Below are positions 18,011 to 28,426 of a stretch of DNA of 64,000 nt, one piece after another. The position numbers were made by a program, and so were the translations under genes. The DNA is taken from contig NZ_JAUSAR010000188.1 in the NCBI RefSeq assembly GCF_030652515.1, positions 159,452 to 223,451 on the forward strand, read 5' to 3'. The first letter of the stretch is position 1. Each line of letters begins with the position of its first letter. The notes below the pieces were generated by a model. It was given only the letters and a program-made list of their open reading frames with translations. It was not told where the DNA came from and ran no database searches. The stretch comes from Aquabacterium sp. (GTDB lineage: Bacteria; Pseudomonadota; Gammaproteobacteria; Burkholderiales; Burkholderiaceae_C).

Positions 18011-18720
18011 GCGCGCCGCGCGACTCGTCACTCACCGGAGATCTGAGCAATACTGCGCGGTGAGTCAGGCCTATTCGCGTTCGGCCCAAATCGTGCTCCG
18101 CTTAAAGAAGCGGGAGATGCGATGATCTGGCTTGTCTGTACCACCACTTTGCGCAGCGCTACTTTTGCGCTAGGTGCCTGACAGTGCCAGCGTTTTTTTG
18201 CTGGCTTTCGAAAGGAAGCAGAACGGAAGCATCGGCACGTGCAGCGGCAGGCTCAAAGACCAAAGTCACATGCGCCGCCAAGACTGCCTGGCGAGCTCAA
18301 GCTGCCTGATAATCGTAAGGAATGCTCATGGCGGCGCCAGGTTCAAGGTTTTTGGCCGACATCGGTGGGACTTATTCGCCAAACAGGCTACGCCCGAGAT
18401 CAGCAGACGTTTGGGTGGCACAACCTACCGGCAAGCAGGCAACGTCAGTATTGCTTTGAAACCGGCCATTGATCCCGGAATGTCACTGGCGCTTGGATGC
18501 CCGCTGTGTGGCCCAGGCCGTGAATTCAGTGTGGCGACATCACCTCCAGCGGTTGCAGTCATTCGTGGCCGGAACTTGCTTCATGGAAAATGCAACGTAG
18601 CGGACATTGACAGGTGGAAAGGACACCGGGGCGCCAAAGTCGGCTGTGCGCAGCGTTGCGGGCATTTGTCGATGTGACAATATCCGCGATCGCATCACGA
18701 ACTCAGCAAAGCGGGTCATC
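18011..18720. other. Gene-poor stretch before the STAND gene
   Basis: About 700 bases. Frames are short and not similar to anything I know. A small inverted repeat GCCAGC-(8)-GCTGGC around 18186-18204 flanks a T run and may be a weak terminator after the kinase-like gene. A TTG-initiated N-terminal extension of the STAND gene could begin at 18607, but its sequence is not domain-like. Confidence 0.35.
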
Positions 18721-21700
18721 TTGCCTAACTCACGGATTCCAGGAAGTTCAAAACGCGTTGAATCCGGCGGTTCGGCTGCGGCGGGCGGATTCGAGTTCCA
18801 GGCGAAGCTTGGGGCGATGTTCGGCCTGCAGCTACTCGCGCAGCGGCCGGTTGATCACTCGCTCGGTTTGGGGTCGGCAATTCCCGCCTGGATCCGGTTC
18901 GAAAGCGAAGCCCCGGTCGATGACATCCTGGTGTCGACTTCCCAGGATGGCTTCATCGCAGTGCAGGCCAAGACCTCGGTGGACCTGTCGCCCAACTCGA
19001 AAGGCGGGCTGGCGAAGACCATCCAGCAGTTCGTTCGCCACTGGCTGGAATGCCGGAATGGCGATGGAACAGATCTATGGAACCGGACGCTGGACCCAGC
19101 CCGCGATCGGCTGGTGTTGGCGGTCGGACCATCAGCTCCCTCGTCCATCCGTCTAGACCTTCCCGCAGCCCTGCGATCCCTCTCGCAGCCCACGCCGATC
19201 GCGCTCAACAAAGACGAGGGCAGAGCACTTGAGGTGTTCAAGTCGTGCGTTGAGGCGGCCTGGGTCGCCACGACATCGGAGGCCATGCCGGCCGAGCTTC
19301 TGCGCGAGCTCGCAGCGCTGATCAGGGTTATCACGTTCGATCCAGACGGTACAGACAGTCAGGCGCTCGACACGATGGCGGCGGTGGTTGTGGAGCCTCC
19401 CCTGGCACGCCCGTTGATCAATACGTTGGTGGTCATCTCCAAGCGGTGGATGACGCAGCGCGGCGGTGGCGACCTGGCGCAACTGCGCCAGGCACTCGGG
19501 GCCGAGAGCATCGCTCTACAGGCGCCGCCGCAGTTCGACCGGGACATCAAGAAGCTGAAAGCGCATTCCCTGCAAATCGGTGTCGATCTCCAGAGCTACG
19601 AAAGGATCGACCAGGCGGACGGCGAGATCCGGATCAACCGGGATTGCCAGCCTGCTGCCCTGGCGGCCGCCAGAGATGGATCCCTTCTTCTCATTGGCGA
19701 GCCGGGGGCCGGCAAGAGCGCGGTCATCAATACGCTCGCCCGAGAGCTGAGGGCGTATGGCGACGTGGTTGAGATGGCGGTCGATCGCTACAGCATTCAG
19801 GATCTCGCGGGACTGCAGCGGGAGCTCGACCTCGATCACGATGTGGTCAGCGTGCTCCAAGCCTGGGACGGACCGACGGACGGGTGGCTGGTTATCGACG
19901 CTCTTGACGCCACCCGCGGTGGTAAGGGGGAGGGGGCCTTCCGGACCCTCATCGAGCGCGTCCTGGCTTTGAAGGGGCGCTGGAAGGTCATCGCGTCGAT
20001 TCGCACGTTTGACCTGCAGATGGGCGTGCGGTTCCGCGAGCTATTCAAGGGCCGACCTGCCCACGCCGACTACCAGGACAGCACGTTTTCGATGGTCAGG
20101 CACCTGGCGGTGCGGTCCTGGTCCCCAGAAGAATTCCAGCGTGTGCTGAATCAGGCTCCGCATCTACGTCGGGCGCTGGCCGGCGTGCCGGTGAAGCTGC
20201 AGCAGCTGGCGATGGTCCCTTTCAACACCCGCTTGATCGGCGAGCTGCTGAACTCAGGAATGACTGCCGATGCCTTTGTGCATCTGGGCAGTCAGGCCGG
20301 CCTGCTGCGGCTGTACTGGGATTACCGCATCACGCCCCTGGGCGTCGGTGCCGACGCCTGCCTTCTGCGCGTTGTTAACAGCATGGTCGACGGCCGTGCC
20401 CTCAGAACCCCGACCGCCCTCATCGCGACTTCAGATCCTGAAGCGCTGACTAGCCTGCTTCAACATGGCGTGCTGGCCAGGGTCGAAAACGACCGCTACG
20501 TCCAGTTCCGGCATCACCTGATTTTTGACTACGCCGCTTCTCGACTCCTGATGGACGTGGACGGCATCGTATCCGGCGCCAAGGAGTACCTGCGAGGGGA
20601 GACCGTTGGCCTGATGCTCGCGCCAGCCCTAGGATTCCTGCTGCAAGAGCTCTGGAGCTCGGAGAACAACCGTGAGCGCTTCTGGACAGCCGTTGAAAGG
20701 ATTCTTGGCAACGCCAATGGCGACCCGATCTTCCGCAGCGTCGCCGGGCGGCTCAGTGCGGAGCTTCCCGAGGCTCCGCGGGACGTTCATGCCATCGCAG
20801 TCCACACGGGCGCGCACAGGGGGCATACAGCGATAGCGCTCCGGCACGTGGTCGCTGCCCTCGCCGTCCGCGTGGAAGACGCGCCCGAGTTGAACCTCGC
20901 CCCATGGGCCGCTCTTGCGGGCGAACTGGCAGCTTGTGTCCAAGCCGTTCCCTACGTGCTGGGATCACTGCTCCATGTCCTGGTCATCACGGCGCGTCCA
21001 CCGCAAACCGGAGATGCAGTCGGCTTGGGCGCGCGCGCCTTGCTGCGATTTGCGTTCGAGCCTGACTCGAAGATCGCAGCATCGACGGTGATCCCGCGGG
21101 TTGTTTCAACCTATGCGACGAACCTGACCGAGTCCCGAGCACTGCTCGCGCAAGTCTTCTTGCCAGCGCGGGCCGTCAGCCACAACTGGGATGATGTGCC
21201 GGCGCTGTGCCGCGAGATCGCCACGCTCGTCGAGTCAGATCCGGACTTTGCCGCCGAGGTATATGGCTGGACGTTTGCAGGCAGCGTTACCGAAAGCGTG
21301 ACCACGAGCATCGGCGGAAGCCGGAGCCAAATCCTGTCTTTGAGCTCCAACTCGGTGCAGGACTACGGTATGGCGCTGTACTCGCTTGCCGAGTTCTACC
21401 CAAAGTTTCTGAAAGCCCATCCCGAGCCCGCCACGCGCGCACTGATCGCGGCGGTAGAGGGGTTCATCAGGAGAGAGCACGGCTTGGAGAACGAAGACGC
21501 CGTCAGCCGAACCATCAACAGCGTCGAGTTCAAGCTCATTGGCGACAACAGCCACGTGTGGGCGCACGAGCCCGATAGTTCTCATAGCCACGATGGCGAG
21601 GCACTGATGCTGAAGTTCCTCGGCGCATTCGTCGAACTTCCCGAAGCAAACGCGCGCGCCGTGGCAGACAAGATTGCCACGAACTCCGGGTGGGGATTGC

Positions 21701-23571
21701 TCTGGTCGCGGCTTTTCCTGGCAGCCGTACGCCGTGGCGACAGCTGCGTCGATCTGCTGTGGCCCATCGCTGCAGACGAGGCCTGGTTGACCCGACCCGA
21801 AACCCGCAAGGACGCGATCGATCTGGTCGCCACGGGTTACTCCCGGCGAACCGCAGAAGAGCGAGAAGGCCTTGAGTCCTCGGCTGCCAGCTTCGCCATG
21901 GATGGCTTCACCCACCCTGACGCGGCCAGATCAGCCTTGATGCACCGCTTGTTCAGCGTAATCGGTCGGCCTCAGCTAGCCACCGATCAGGCAAAGGCCG
22001 TGCTTGACGCGATGTCTACCGAGGCGTTCGCGAGAAGTGAGCAGAACGAGAGGCCGTTTAGGCTCACTACCGGGTGGAGGCCGACTGAGCCGTACTTCTG
22101 GATCCGGGATCTCGACAAGTCGCTGCCTGCGAATGCTGTCGCGATTCAGGCGCTTGAGGCCGTTAAGGCGGTGAATGAATCGCAGCTTGGGAAACAGGCC
22201 GACGCCATCGGGACCGAGCAGGCGCTGGAGCTGTTGGAAGCCGTTGCGAGCAGCCTTCATGCACCGGACCTGCATCCCGCCCTGCGCTTGAACGGGGAGG
22301 GCGTGATCGGGAAGGGGTGTGATCACCTAGCCCAGGGGGAACGGCTGTTGGCTACGGATCAGTTCGACCCTGCAGGTCGGTTCCTCGCATTGCTGCGCAT
22401 CGCAAGCACCTCGGCCAACCCGGAGGTCGCCGACACTACGGAGAGCGACTACGAGCGGTCACAGTCTTGGGGTGGGCCTGCCGCGCGAATCGAGGCCGCC
22501 ACGGCAGCGCTGGACGTCTGCCTGCAGCGGGAAGACTTGTATCCCCGCCTTGTGACGGACATTGACCGACTCCTGAGTGATCCCCATCCAGCCACAAGGT
22601 CGCAGTGCATCGGGCATCTGGTGCGAATCTGGAGCATTGACCGGGAAGGGTTTTGGTCTCGCCTGAAGTCCCGGTTGAGGGTCGAGACGAACCTTGCCGT
22701 CCTCAAATCGACGGTGGGAGTTCTTCAGTCGGTCATCCACACCGATCCTGAGCGAACGGAGGCGCTGATCTACGAGTTGACGGCGCGGTACGTCGGCACG
22801 CTCCAAGAGTCGGACGTGGAGGACATGCTGTCTGACCTCTTCGCCATACTGCACGTCACCTACGACCGTGCGGAGGCGGACGCCAAGTTGACGGAATGGA
22901 CGGCCAGCCCGGCAGCCCACAGCAGCGCGCTGGGCACCATCCTCTACACGCTACGTGAAGCGGTCGTGCTGGGACTTCAGGCCGATCAGGCGGGCAACGA
23001 CGCTGTGAGACGCCGCTCTCAGGCCTTGATGCATCGCATCGTGGTCGCGGCGGACGCCCAACTGGCCGCAGCTGACTTCTCGCAACCGCTGCCGCAAGAC
23101 GAGTTGACGCGCCTTCGCGCCTGCGCGGAGCTCGTGGACAAGGCGGCAATGCAGCTCTATTTTGCGACGGAACGGGCCACGGGCGGCTCGGGACTCGACG
23201 ATGCAGCGTGTGCAGTGTTCCTGAACGAGGTGTCGCCGACGCTGATGTTGATCGGGCGTCAACCCAACGCGCACACCATCTATCAACTGCTGCAGCTCAT
23301 CGAGGTGCTAGCACCGCAGGATCCGATCAAGGCATTCGACCTGACGGCGCACGCCATTCGAACCGGCGGATCGAGGGGCGGATATCAGTTCGAAGCGTTG
23401 GGCGCCGATTTGATGGTGCGACTGGTCAGCGGTTTCCTGGCGGACAACAAGGAGATATTCGAAGACGAAGAACGACGCCAGGCGCTGGTGGATTGCCTTG
23501 AGATTTTCATGGAGGCGGGCTGGACGTCGGCGCGCAAGCTGCTCTACCGGCTGCCGGAGTTGCTCCAGTGA
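18721..23571 (+). CDS. Cap4-like nuclease / STAND NTPase protein of Avs-like layout
   Basis: About 1,616 residues from the TTG at 18721 (TTG at 18607 possible; both have weak ribosome sites). The N-terminal domain has the PD-(D/E)xK layout of Cap4/DUF4297 nucleases: GGFEFQAKLGA (Glu in helix 1), VDDI (Asp66/67) and VQAKTS (Gln82, Lys84). A STAND-type NTPase follows: Walker A GEPGAGKS (326-333) and Walker B WLVIDALDA (Asp393). The remaining ~1,100 residues are helical, repeat-like, as in sensor arms. Effector-NTPase-sensor order is that of antiviral STAND proteins (Avs), which oligomerise on phage protein binding and activate the N-terminal nuclease. The gene overlaps the next by four bases. 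High GC unlike the first 4.6 kb, so it was acquired separately. The exact Avs family cannot be assigned by eye. Confidence 0.7.
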   Translation: MPNSRIPGSSKRVESGGSAAAGGFEFQAKLGAMFGLQLLAQRPVDHSLGLGSAIPAWIRFESEAPVDDILVSTSQDGFIAVQAKTSVDLSPNSKGGLAKTIQQFVRHWLECRNGDGTDLWNRTLDPARDRLVLAVGPSAPSSIRLDLPAALRSLSQPTPIALNKDEGRALEVFKSCVEAAWVATTSEAMPAELLRELAALIRVITFDPDGTDSQALDTMAAVVVEPPLARPLINTLVVISKRWMTQRGGGDLAQLRQALGAESIALQAPPQFDRDIKKLKAHSLQIGVDLQSYERIDQADGEIRINRDCQPAALAAARDGSLLLIGEPGAGKSAVINTLARELRAYGDVVEMAVDRYSIQDLAGLQRELDLDHDVVSVLQAWDGPTDGWLVIDALDATRGGKGEGAFRTLIERVLALKGRWKVIASIRTFDLQMGVRFRELFKGRPAHADYQDSTFSMVRHLAVRSWSPEEFQRVLNQAPHLRRALAGVPVKLQQLAMVPFNTRLIGELLNSGMTADAFVHLGSQAGLLRLYWDYRITPLGVGADACLLRVVNSMVDGRALRTPTALIATSDPEALTSLLQHGVLARVENDRYVQFRHHLIFDYAASRLLMDVDGIVSGAKEYLRGETVGLMLAPALGFLLQELWSSENNRERFWTAVERILGNANGDPIFRSVAGRLSAELPEAPRDVHAIAVHTGAHRGHTAIALRHVVAALAVRVEDAPELNLAPWAALAGELAACVQAVPYVLGSLLHVLVITARPPQTGDAVGLGARALLRFAFEPDSKIAASTVIPRVVSTYATNLTESRALLAQVFLPARAVSHNWDDVPALCREIATLVESDPDFAAEVYGWTFAGSVTESVTTSIGGSRSQILSLSSNSVQDYGMALYSLAEFYPKFLKAHPEPATRALIAAVEGFIRREHGLENEDAVSRTINSVEFKLIGDNSHVWAHEPDSSHSHDGEALMLKFLGAFVELPEANARAVADKIATNSGWGLLWSRLFLAAVRRGDSCVDLLWPIAADEAWLTRPETRKDAIDLVATGYSRRTAEEREGLESSAASFAMDGFTHPDAARSALMHRLFSVIGRPQLATDQAKAVLDAMSTEAFARSEQNERPFRLTTGWRPTEPYFWIRDLDKSLPANAVAIQALEAVKAVNESQLGKQADAIGTEQALELLEAVASSLHAPDLHPALRLNGEGVIGKGCDHLAQGERLLATDQFDPAGRFLALLRIASTSANPEVADTTESDYERSQSWGGPAARIEAATAALDVCLQREDLYPRLVTDIDRLLSDPHPATRSQCIGHLVRIWSIDREGFWSRLKSRLRVETNLAVLKSTVGVLQSVIHTDPERTEALIYELTARYVGTLQESDVEDMLSDLFAILHVTYDRAEADAKLTEWTASPAAHSSALGTILYTLREAVVLGLQADQAGNDAVRRRSQALMHRIVVAADAQLAAADFSQPLPQDELTRLRACAELVDKAAMQLYFATERATGGSGLDDAACAVFLNEVSPTLMLIGRQPNAHTIYQLLQLIEVLAPQDPIKAFDLTAHAIRTGGSRGGYQFEALGADLMVRLVSGFLADNKEIFEDEERRQALVDCLEIFMEAGWTSARKLLYRLPELLQ

Positions 23572-24998
23572 GTCGCATGGCGCGCAAGGCAGACTTCCCC
23601 GAAAAATTTGCCGAACTCTTTGCTCGTCTGGAGGCTGCGGAAGGTCCAATCGCTGCAGCGCCGTACGACGGTGGTCCTGTCGGCAACCCGCACGAGCATG
23701 CGACGCGCGTGTATTTCCTAGACGAGCTCATCGAGCTGCTGGGGTGGACGCTGGGTCTGGGCGGGGATATGGTAGAAGAGGCGCGCCTGAAGGACAAGAC
23801 GACAACGCGCATGGACTACCTGGGCAAGGCGTGCGATACCAACGTTCCCGCGCTGCTGATCGAAGCCAAGGCATGGGAGAAGCCCTTCCTGCAGCCTCGA
23901 AAAAATGAGGCCTTTCGCGTTGAGGGCGTTCTGGCGAACGCCATCGATCATTGGCGCGGGGGCGGTGAGGCCTCGAAATCGCCGCTTGCAGGCGAGTGGC
24001 CGGACTACATCGTCCAGGTCGGCAACTACGTCAGTAGGTTGTACAAGCTCCACCGGCATCGGTTGCCCAGGGCTGTCATTTGCAGCGGAGAATGGATCGT
24101 CGTCTTCATCGATCCGGTGGCCGCGTTTGTGGAAGGTCCCGCGCGGAGCACCTCCATCAAGCACTTCGAGAAGAGGAACTTCGAGAGCGACGCCCCCCTG
24201 CTCTATGAATTACTTTCGAAGGACTCGTTGATCGAGGAGACGCCAGCCAGTGTCCGTCCGACGGAGATCTCGAACTTCTTGACCAGCAAAACGCTCGACA
24301 AGTGCTTCCATGCGGTGCTGGTGAGCTATGAGACGGCAGGCACATCCCTCTTTGGAAAGAAGCCGCGGATTGCAATCCATCCAGCACTCGTGCTTCAAGA
24401 CCTCGACGGCATGCGGTTGACGGTGTTGGAGGAGACAGATGCCGTGTACATGGAGTACGGCAGGCATGAAGACGGGGAGGACTTGTTCCTGGACGTTCAT
24501 GTGGCATCGATTGGCGAGGCCGCTGCTGCCCTTCTGAGAAGGACTTCAGAGCAGCTCGGCGTCGAACTTCATCCGTCTTCAACCGTCGATTTCCGCGGAT
24601 TCCCAAGGCAGCCGTTGCATGGAGCTGAAGTCGTCACATCGCTCGTGAAGGACATGCCGAGCCACAAGGACAACTGGATCGTCGTCACCGGCCAGGACAC
24701 CCACTTTGTGAGGGCGCGTCCAGACTTGGCCTGCGACTTCCACAGCTGGGGGACCTGCAAAGCCGCACATCGCGCGGCAGGCGAATCAGCCATCATGAGG
24801 CCGATCATTACACCCAAGGTACTGTTTGCTGACGATAAGCTTCATCACTGTGCGCATCGCGACGTGCTGGATCGGCGCATGTCGCGTTGCCAGGTCCCGA
24901 TGATCGATGAGCGACTTTGCTGCCGCGGTTGCACGTTCGCGCCTGTCTGCTGGCCAGGCACTGTCAATCCACCGCTGCCTTGCGGCGGGTCGGCTTGA
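23568..24998 (+). CDS. Predicted restriction-like nuclease coupled to the STAND gene
   Basis: 476 residues; the GTG start overlaps the stop of the STAND gene (GTGA), and an ATG at 23577 is an alternative. The N-terminal ~200 residues resemble the PD-(D/E)xK domain of type I restriction R subunits and related nucleases: Glu in EHATRVYFLDELI, Asp in TRMDYLG, and IEAKAW as the (E/Q)xK motif (about residues 101-106). The rest is not recognised; the last ~60 residues have several cysteines (CCRGCTF..VC) that could form a zinc site, or reflect a shifted end. Overlap means strict coexpression with the Cap4-STAND protein. A two-gene STAND-plus-nuclease system is plausible; which one is toxic is unknown. 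Confidence 0.55.
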   Translation: MSRMARKADFPEKFAELFARLEAAEGPIAAAPYDGGPVGNPHEHATRVYFLDELIELLGWTLGLGGDMVEEARLKDKTTTRMDYLGKACDTNVPALLIEAKAWEKPFLQPRKNEAFRVEGVLANAIDHWRGGGEASKSPLAGEWPDYIVQVGNYVSRLYKLHRHRLPRAVICSGEWIVVFIDPVAAFVEGPARSTSIKHFEKRNFESDAPLLYELLSKDSLIEETPASVRPTEISNFLTSKTLDKCFHAVLVSYETAGTSLFGKKPRIAIHPALVLQDLDGMRLTVLEETDAVYMEYGRHEDGEDLFLDVHVASIGEAAAALLRRTSEQLGVELHPSSTVDFRGFPRQPLHGAEVVTSLVKDMPSHKDNWIVVTGQDTHFVRARPDLACDFHSWGTCKAAHRAAGESAIMRPIITPKVLFADDKLHHCAHRDVLDRRMSRCQVPMIDERLCCRGCTFAPVCWPGTVNPPLPCGGSA

Positions 24999-25978
24999 GA
25001 ATATCGTGCGCAGTGGCCTTATCGGGGTGCGCTATGTATCGATAGAGGCGGGCCCGGTTGGCGAGTCGAAAGCTCCCACCACTGTGCTGTCACACGGTCT
25101 CGCTTTGAAGCGGGCGCTCGATTTGCAGATAGAGCGGATATGTATGACGCCCCATGATCTTCGTTTGTTGAAGGCACAGTATGTGCATCGCTCCAGTGAC
25201 GGTTCTATGCGGCGTTGCGCTCATTCAAGCTGGCCGTTCGTCAACTGCCGGCCGCCGCAATAGCAGGCGTTGAGACTGAAAGCCACGAGCGACTGAGATC
25301 AGCCTGAAACAGACGTTGCGCAGCTGAAAAAATACTGGGTCGGTTGACCAAAATCTGTTTGAGCCCATCCCCCCGGAAGGCTGAATGTACCAAGGTATAG
25401 CTCAGGCGAGCATCGCGCAGCGGGGCTGTTCATAGGTGCGTTCGAGCTGAAGCCTCAGCCCTCCTCGATGAGGCGTATCCCAAATCAGGATCGGCGCATT
25501 GGCAAAATATTTGTCGAACGGTCCGAACGTGATCGAGTATCTAAGGGCAGGAGTGGCTGCCACGCTGTGCTGACAAGCCCTACGGGCCGGCTCGCTCACG
25601 CGGTAAATCGACCGGGGCGGCAACACCATGTTGATCACGCCCGCTTCTTCGGCGCGACAGGTGGATATGGACGCTTGCGCAGCGTCGCTTCACCCATGAG
25701 AGAAATGCCAACGATGTCCGCAACGGGCCCAGGAAGCGGCGCGTAAGCGCAGCTCGCGCACGCCTTCGGCGGGCAGCGAGTGCTTGTGCGTCGATATCAG
25801 GTGGCAAGATCGATTCATAAGAGTGTTCTTGACGAAGCCTTGCTGCCTCGAACCTGATGCCAACAGACCCACTGCCTAAACGTGGATCGCTCAATGCCTT
25901 CATGGGTGCATTGAGGGAGCAGCGACAATTCCAAAGTTGGGACTACTGCTGCGTTTGAACGGAGACAAGGAACTAAAA
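24999..25978. other. Gene-poor stretch with decayed frames
   Basis: Nearly 1 kb between the nuclease gene and the AlbA_2 gene. A minus-strand frame at 25402-25638 (78 codons, beginning MINMVLPPRS) and another at 25580-25903 look like pieces of broken genes, but I recognise no family. No convincing repeats or RNA genes were seen. Confidence 0.35.
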
Positions 25979-27352
25979 ATGGACCTAGAACATTACAACG
26001 ATGAGCTTCCAAGCAAACTTACACAATACTTCCAGAGCCGGACTGAACAACAAACTTTCCGCCGACGCGCTGTCTTGGTCTCCAGCAATGGTCTTTGGAC
26101 ACTCCTGTGCTGCACTATCGAAGGATTTCGTTCTGTAGGAAAATTACCTGAGCCAGTCCCCTCGCATCGATATAGCGAAGTTGTCTTGTATGAGGACTGG
26201 CTGACGGGAGCTCAATGCTTGGAGTTTGCCGCCAACCTCCATGTTGGCCGCGCCGACTTCGACGATATAGCGCTAAGGTGCGATCCTACTGCGTACTGGT
26301 CTGTGGAATCTGTTCCTGTCCAGAACGACTACATGCCTTACGCAGGCCAAGTGGTGTCTATGAATTGGGGGAGACAGATCGCACCTCAACAATTCAGAAC
26401 CCTCGTTGCTCCGAACCAGCCGTACTACCCAGATACCGAAGAAGCAGCGCGAGACTGGCTTCCTTTTTCCAAGTATCACGGCCACAGCGATGGCAGAAAC
26501 AATCATGTTATTTTTCTGTTGCCAGAAGATCGGGCCTTCATTTCCGCTTCAGAGTACAGCGACGAGGACGATCTTGAAATCACGGTTTCGGGCAGCGCAG
26601 TTTCCAGCTTGCCTCTGATGATCAAAGGTGCGTACTGGGAGGGACAATCCATTAAACAGATTGAATCAGTTGTACGCGGGAAAAATGTCCGAGTGGCCAT
26701 TCCTGCGAATGCTGATCGACTTGAATATTGCCTTATTGATGGCCTCGGCACCATCTACGATTTTCATCGAGAAGACAAATATTCGCGGCTCAGAAACGAA
26801 GTCAGCGTACTTGGCTCAAACAAGCGTTCATGGGTAGAACTGGTGAGCCGTGCGATCCGCGATGGGGAAGGACAGCACGTCGAATTCAAGCCCTTCGTCG
26901 ATCCTCGGCAGCCACTTACATCTAACAGTCAAAGAACCAAGCTACACGAAGTAATTACCACCGTTGTCGCGTTTGCGAACACCTCTGGCGGCTCGATTTA
27001 TCTCGGTGTTGACGACGATTGCGCCGTGACAGGTGTTGCTCCCCGGCTCGCGGAATGGGCCAAGGGCGCCGTAAATGATGAGAGCCTTGAGCGATACGCG
27101 GGTGAACTCAAGGCCAGCATCAAAGACCACATTTCGGGCGAAGTGGCGTTGCAAGTCAAAAATGTTCAAATCGACGGCGCCTGGATAGTTGTGATTGAGG
27201 TTGCTCCCGCACCTGCTAAGCCTCTGAGCATTCGCCAAGACAGCTACCTCTATGGACGCAAGGGGGCTAGCAATCGAAAGGTTCCACCGGACGAGTGGCG
27301 CAACATTCTCGATTTCAACGCTGATTCGGCTTTGTTTAGCCGAGCCATGTAG
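25979..27352 (+). CDS. Schlafen/AlbA_2-type DNA-binding domain protein
   Basis: 457 residues from the ATG at 25979, preceded by AAGGAAC; an in-frame start 14 codons upstream lacks a ribosome site. The last ~165 residues form an AlbA_2 (Schlafen-fold) domain: EGQHVEFKP, then VVAFANTSGGSIYLGVDDDCAVTGV, a pattern nearly identical to the family signature, and a C-terminal RKGASNRK.P block. The first ~270 residues are not recognised. AlbA_2 domains bind nucleic acid and occur in transcription regulators and in putative tRNA-targeting or antiviral proteins. It stands alone in this region, so a role cannot be read from neighbours. Confidence 0.7.
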   Translation: MDLEHYNDELPSKLTQYFQSRTEQQTFRRRAVLVSSNGLWTLLCCTIEGFRSVGKLPEPVPSHRYSEVVLYEDWLTGAQCLEFAANLHVGRADFDDIALRCDPTAYWSVESVPVQNDYMPYAGQVVSMNWGRQIAPQQFRTLVAPNQPYYPDTEEAARDWLPFSKYHGHSDGRNNHVIFLLPEDRAFISASEYSDEDDLEITVSGSAVSSLPLMIKGAYWEGQSIKQIESVVRGKNVRVAIPANADRLEYCLIDGLGTIYDFHREDKYSRLRNEVSVLGSNKRSWVELVSRAIRDGEGQHVEFKPFVDPRQPLTSNSQRTKLHEVITTVVAFANTSGGSIYLGVDDDCAVTGVAPRLAEWAKGAVNDESLERYAGELKASIKDHISGEVALQVKNVQIDGAWIVVIEVAPAPAKPLSIRQDSYLYGRKGASNRKVPPDEWRNILDFNADSALFSRAM

Positions 27353-27533
27353 CGTTCCCTACTGCCCGCAAGCTGCCCACGTACCTTGAAGGTAGCGCTG
27401 CATATATGGAGCGAGTCATCGCCGGTCAGTGTTTGAATCTTAAATCGGAAAAATCGCCGGTATCCTGTTTGATCCTGCCTGCGTTGCTGTTTTATAGGCC
27501 GCGCACGACCAGATTGACGGCAGGGTTCGGGAC

Positions 27534-27875
27534 GTGATCTCCATCTCTTGGAGAGACTTCTATGAGCGAGATGAAATCATCAAGGTGTTCGAGCACTGCG
27601 ACCTCAGTTTCGTCGCCGAGGCCTTGGAGCAAGACGGGAGAACTGTGTCACTTAAGGACGGTACCCGTGCTGATGAGATCTCGGAGTGGCTACTTCGCAA
27701 TGAGGAATCTAATACGCCGTTTGCTGTTGTGGACGACACCCACAGTGGTCCTGCAATTCAGTTAGCCGCCGAGGTTAACGATCACGGATTTGCGGGCAGG
27801 GTTGTGATCTGCAAAGGATGGCGGGGACTGCAGCCGGAGCACGTTGAGTTGATTGCGGCTGCGTTGAGGATGTAG
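27534..27875 (+). CDS. Short HAD-like protein (possible truncated HAD domain of SAK type)
   Basis: 113 residues with a GTG start. The order SWRDFYERDEI.KVFE, then EWLLRN......AVVDD, and GWRGLQPEHVELIAAAL at the end follows the C-terminal part of HAD-fold domains found with Swiss-army-knife RNA repair proteins. The first catalytic motif (DxD near the N-terminus) is missing, so it is either 5'-truncated or non-catalytic. No partner gene is obvious. The 180 bases upstream contain no other frame. Confidence 0.45.
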   Translation: MISISWRDFYERDEIIKVFEHCDLSFVAEALEQDGRTVSLKDGTRADEISEWLLRNEESNTPFAVVDDTHSGPAIQLAAEVNDHGFAGRVVICKGWRGLQPEHVELIAAALRM

Positions 27876-27964
27876 CGTTGACCTGCAGCCATGCTGCAAT
27901 GGCGTTATTAGGACAGCGTTCGACATCTGGAAAAGAGCGCAGGCCTTAATTTGGATTGAGCGAA

Positions 27965-28408
27965 ATGCCTAGAACACTAGTAACTGCAACCACAACGAGT
28001 CCTCTTGCGTACCTAGGCTTGCGCGACTTCACAGTGGTCCCCATCAAGGGGCACCATGTTATTAAGCGTGGTGTATCAAGCCATGTCATCGCGCTCGTGA
28101 GCCAGTATCTCGGGCTTAGCAGAGGCGCCCTAGCAGATCTCATGGGCCTGGATCGGGGCACCGCAACGAGGCTTTCATCAGAGGGGAAGAACCTGCCGCC
28201 ACATGCAGCAGATTCGCTGTTGCGCCTGCTCGAAATCCACGACATGGCGGCGGACGTTTTCGATACGCCAGCGGGGACCGCCACATGGCTGAGAACGCCG
28301 CATCCATTGCTGGAAAACGAACGGCCACTTGATGCAGCAAAGACTTCTTACGGTGCTCAGGCCGTCAAGAATGTACTGATGTCCGCGAAGTACGGTGGTG
28401 CAGTTTGA
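27965..28408 (+). CDS. DUF2384 (Xre/MbcA/ParS-type) antitoxin-like protein, orphan
   Basis: 147 residues from the ATG at 27965; a TTG three codons earlier is possible. An N-terminal helix-turn-helix-like part (LSRGALADLMGLDRGTATR) is followed by the DUF2384 C-terminal signature: AADVFDTPAGTATWLRTPHPLLENERPLDAAKTSYGAQ..K..L. In RES-Xre modules this antitoxin precedes an NAD-degrading RES toxin, but none follows here; instead a second DUF2384 gene runs toward it, 18 bases away. It may be an orphan antitoxin or an anti-defence/regulatory gene. Confidence 0.75.
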   Translation: MPRTLVTATTTSPLAYLGLRDFTVVPIKGHHVIKRGVSSHVIALVSQYLGLSRGALADLMGLDRGTATRLSSEGKNLPPHAADSLLRLLEIHDMAADVFDTPAGTATWLRTPHPLLENERPLDAAKTSYGAQAVKNVLMSAKYGGAV

Positions 28409-28426
28409 ATGAGCCCAACTGGGAGC

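Noticed and set aside
28409..28426. RES toxin partner for the DUF2384 genes
   Set aside because: Only 18 bases lie between the two convergent genes and no RES-like frame is found on either flank.
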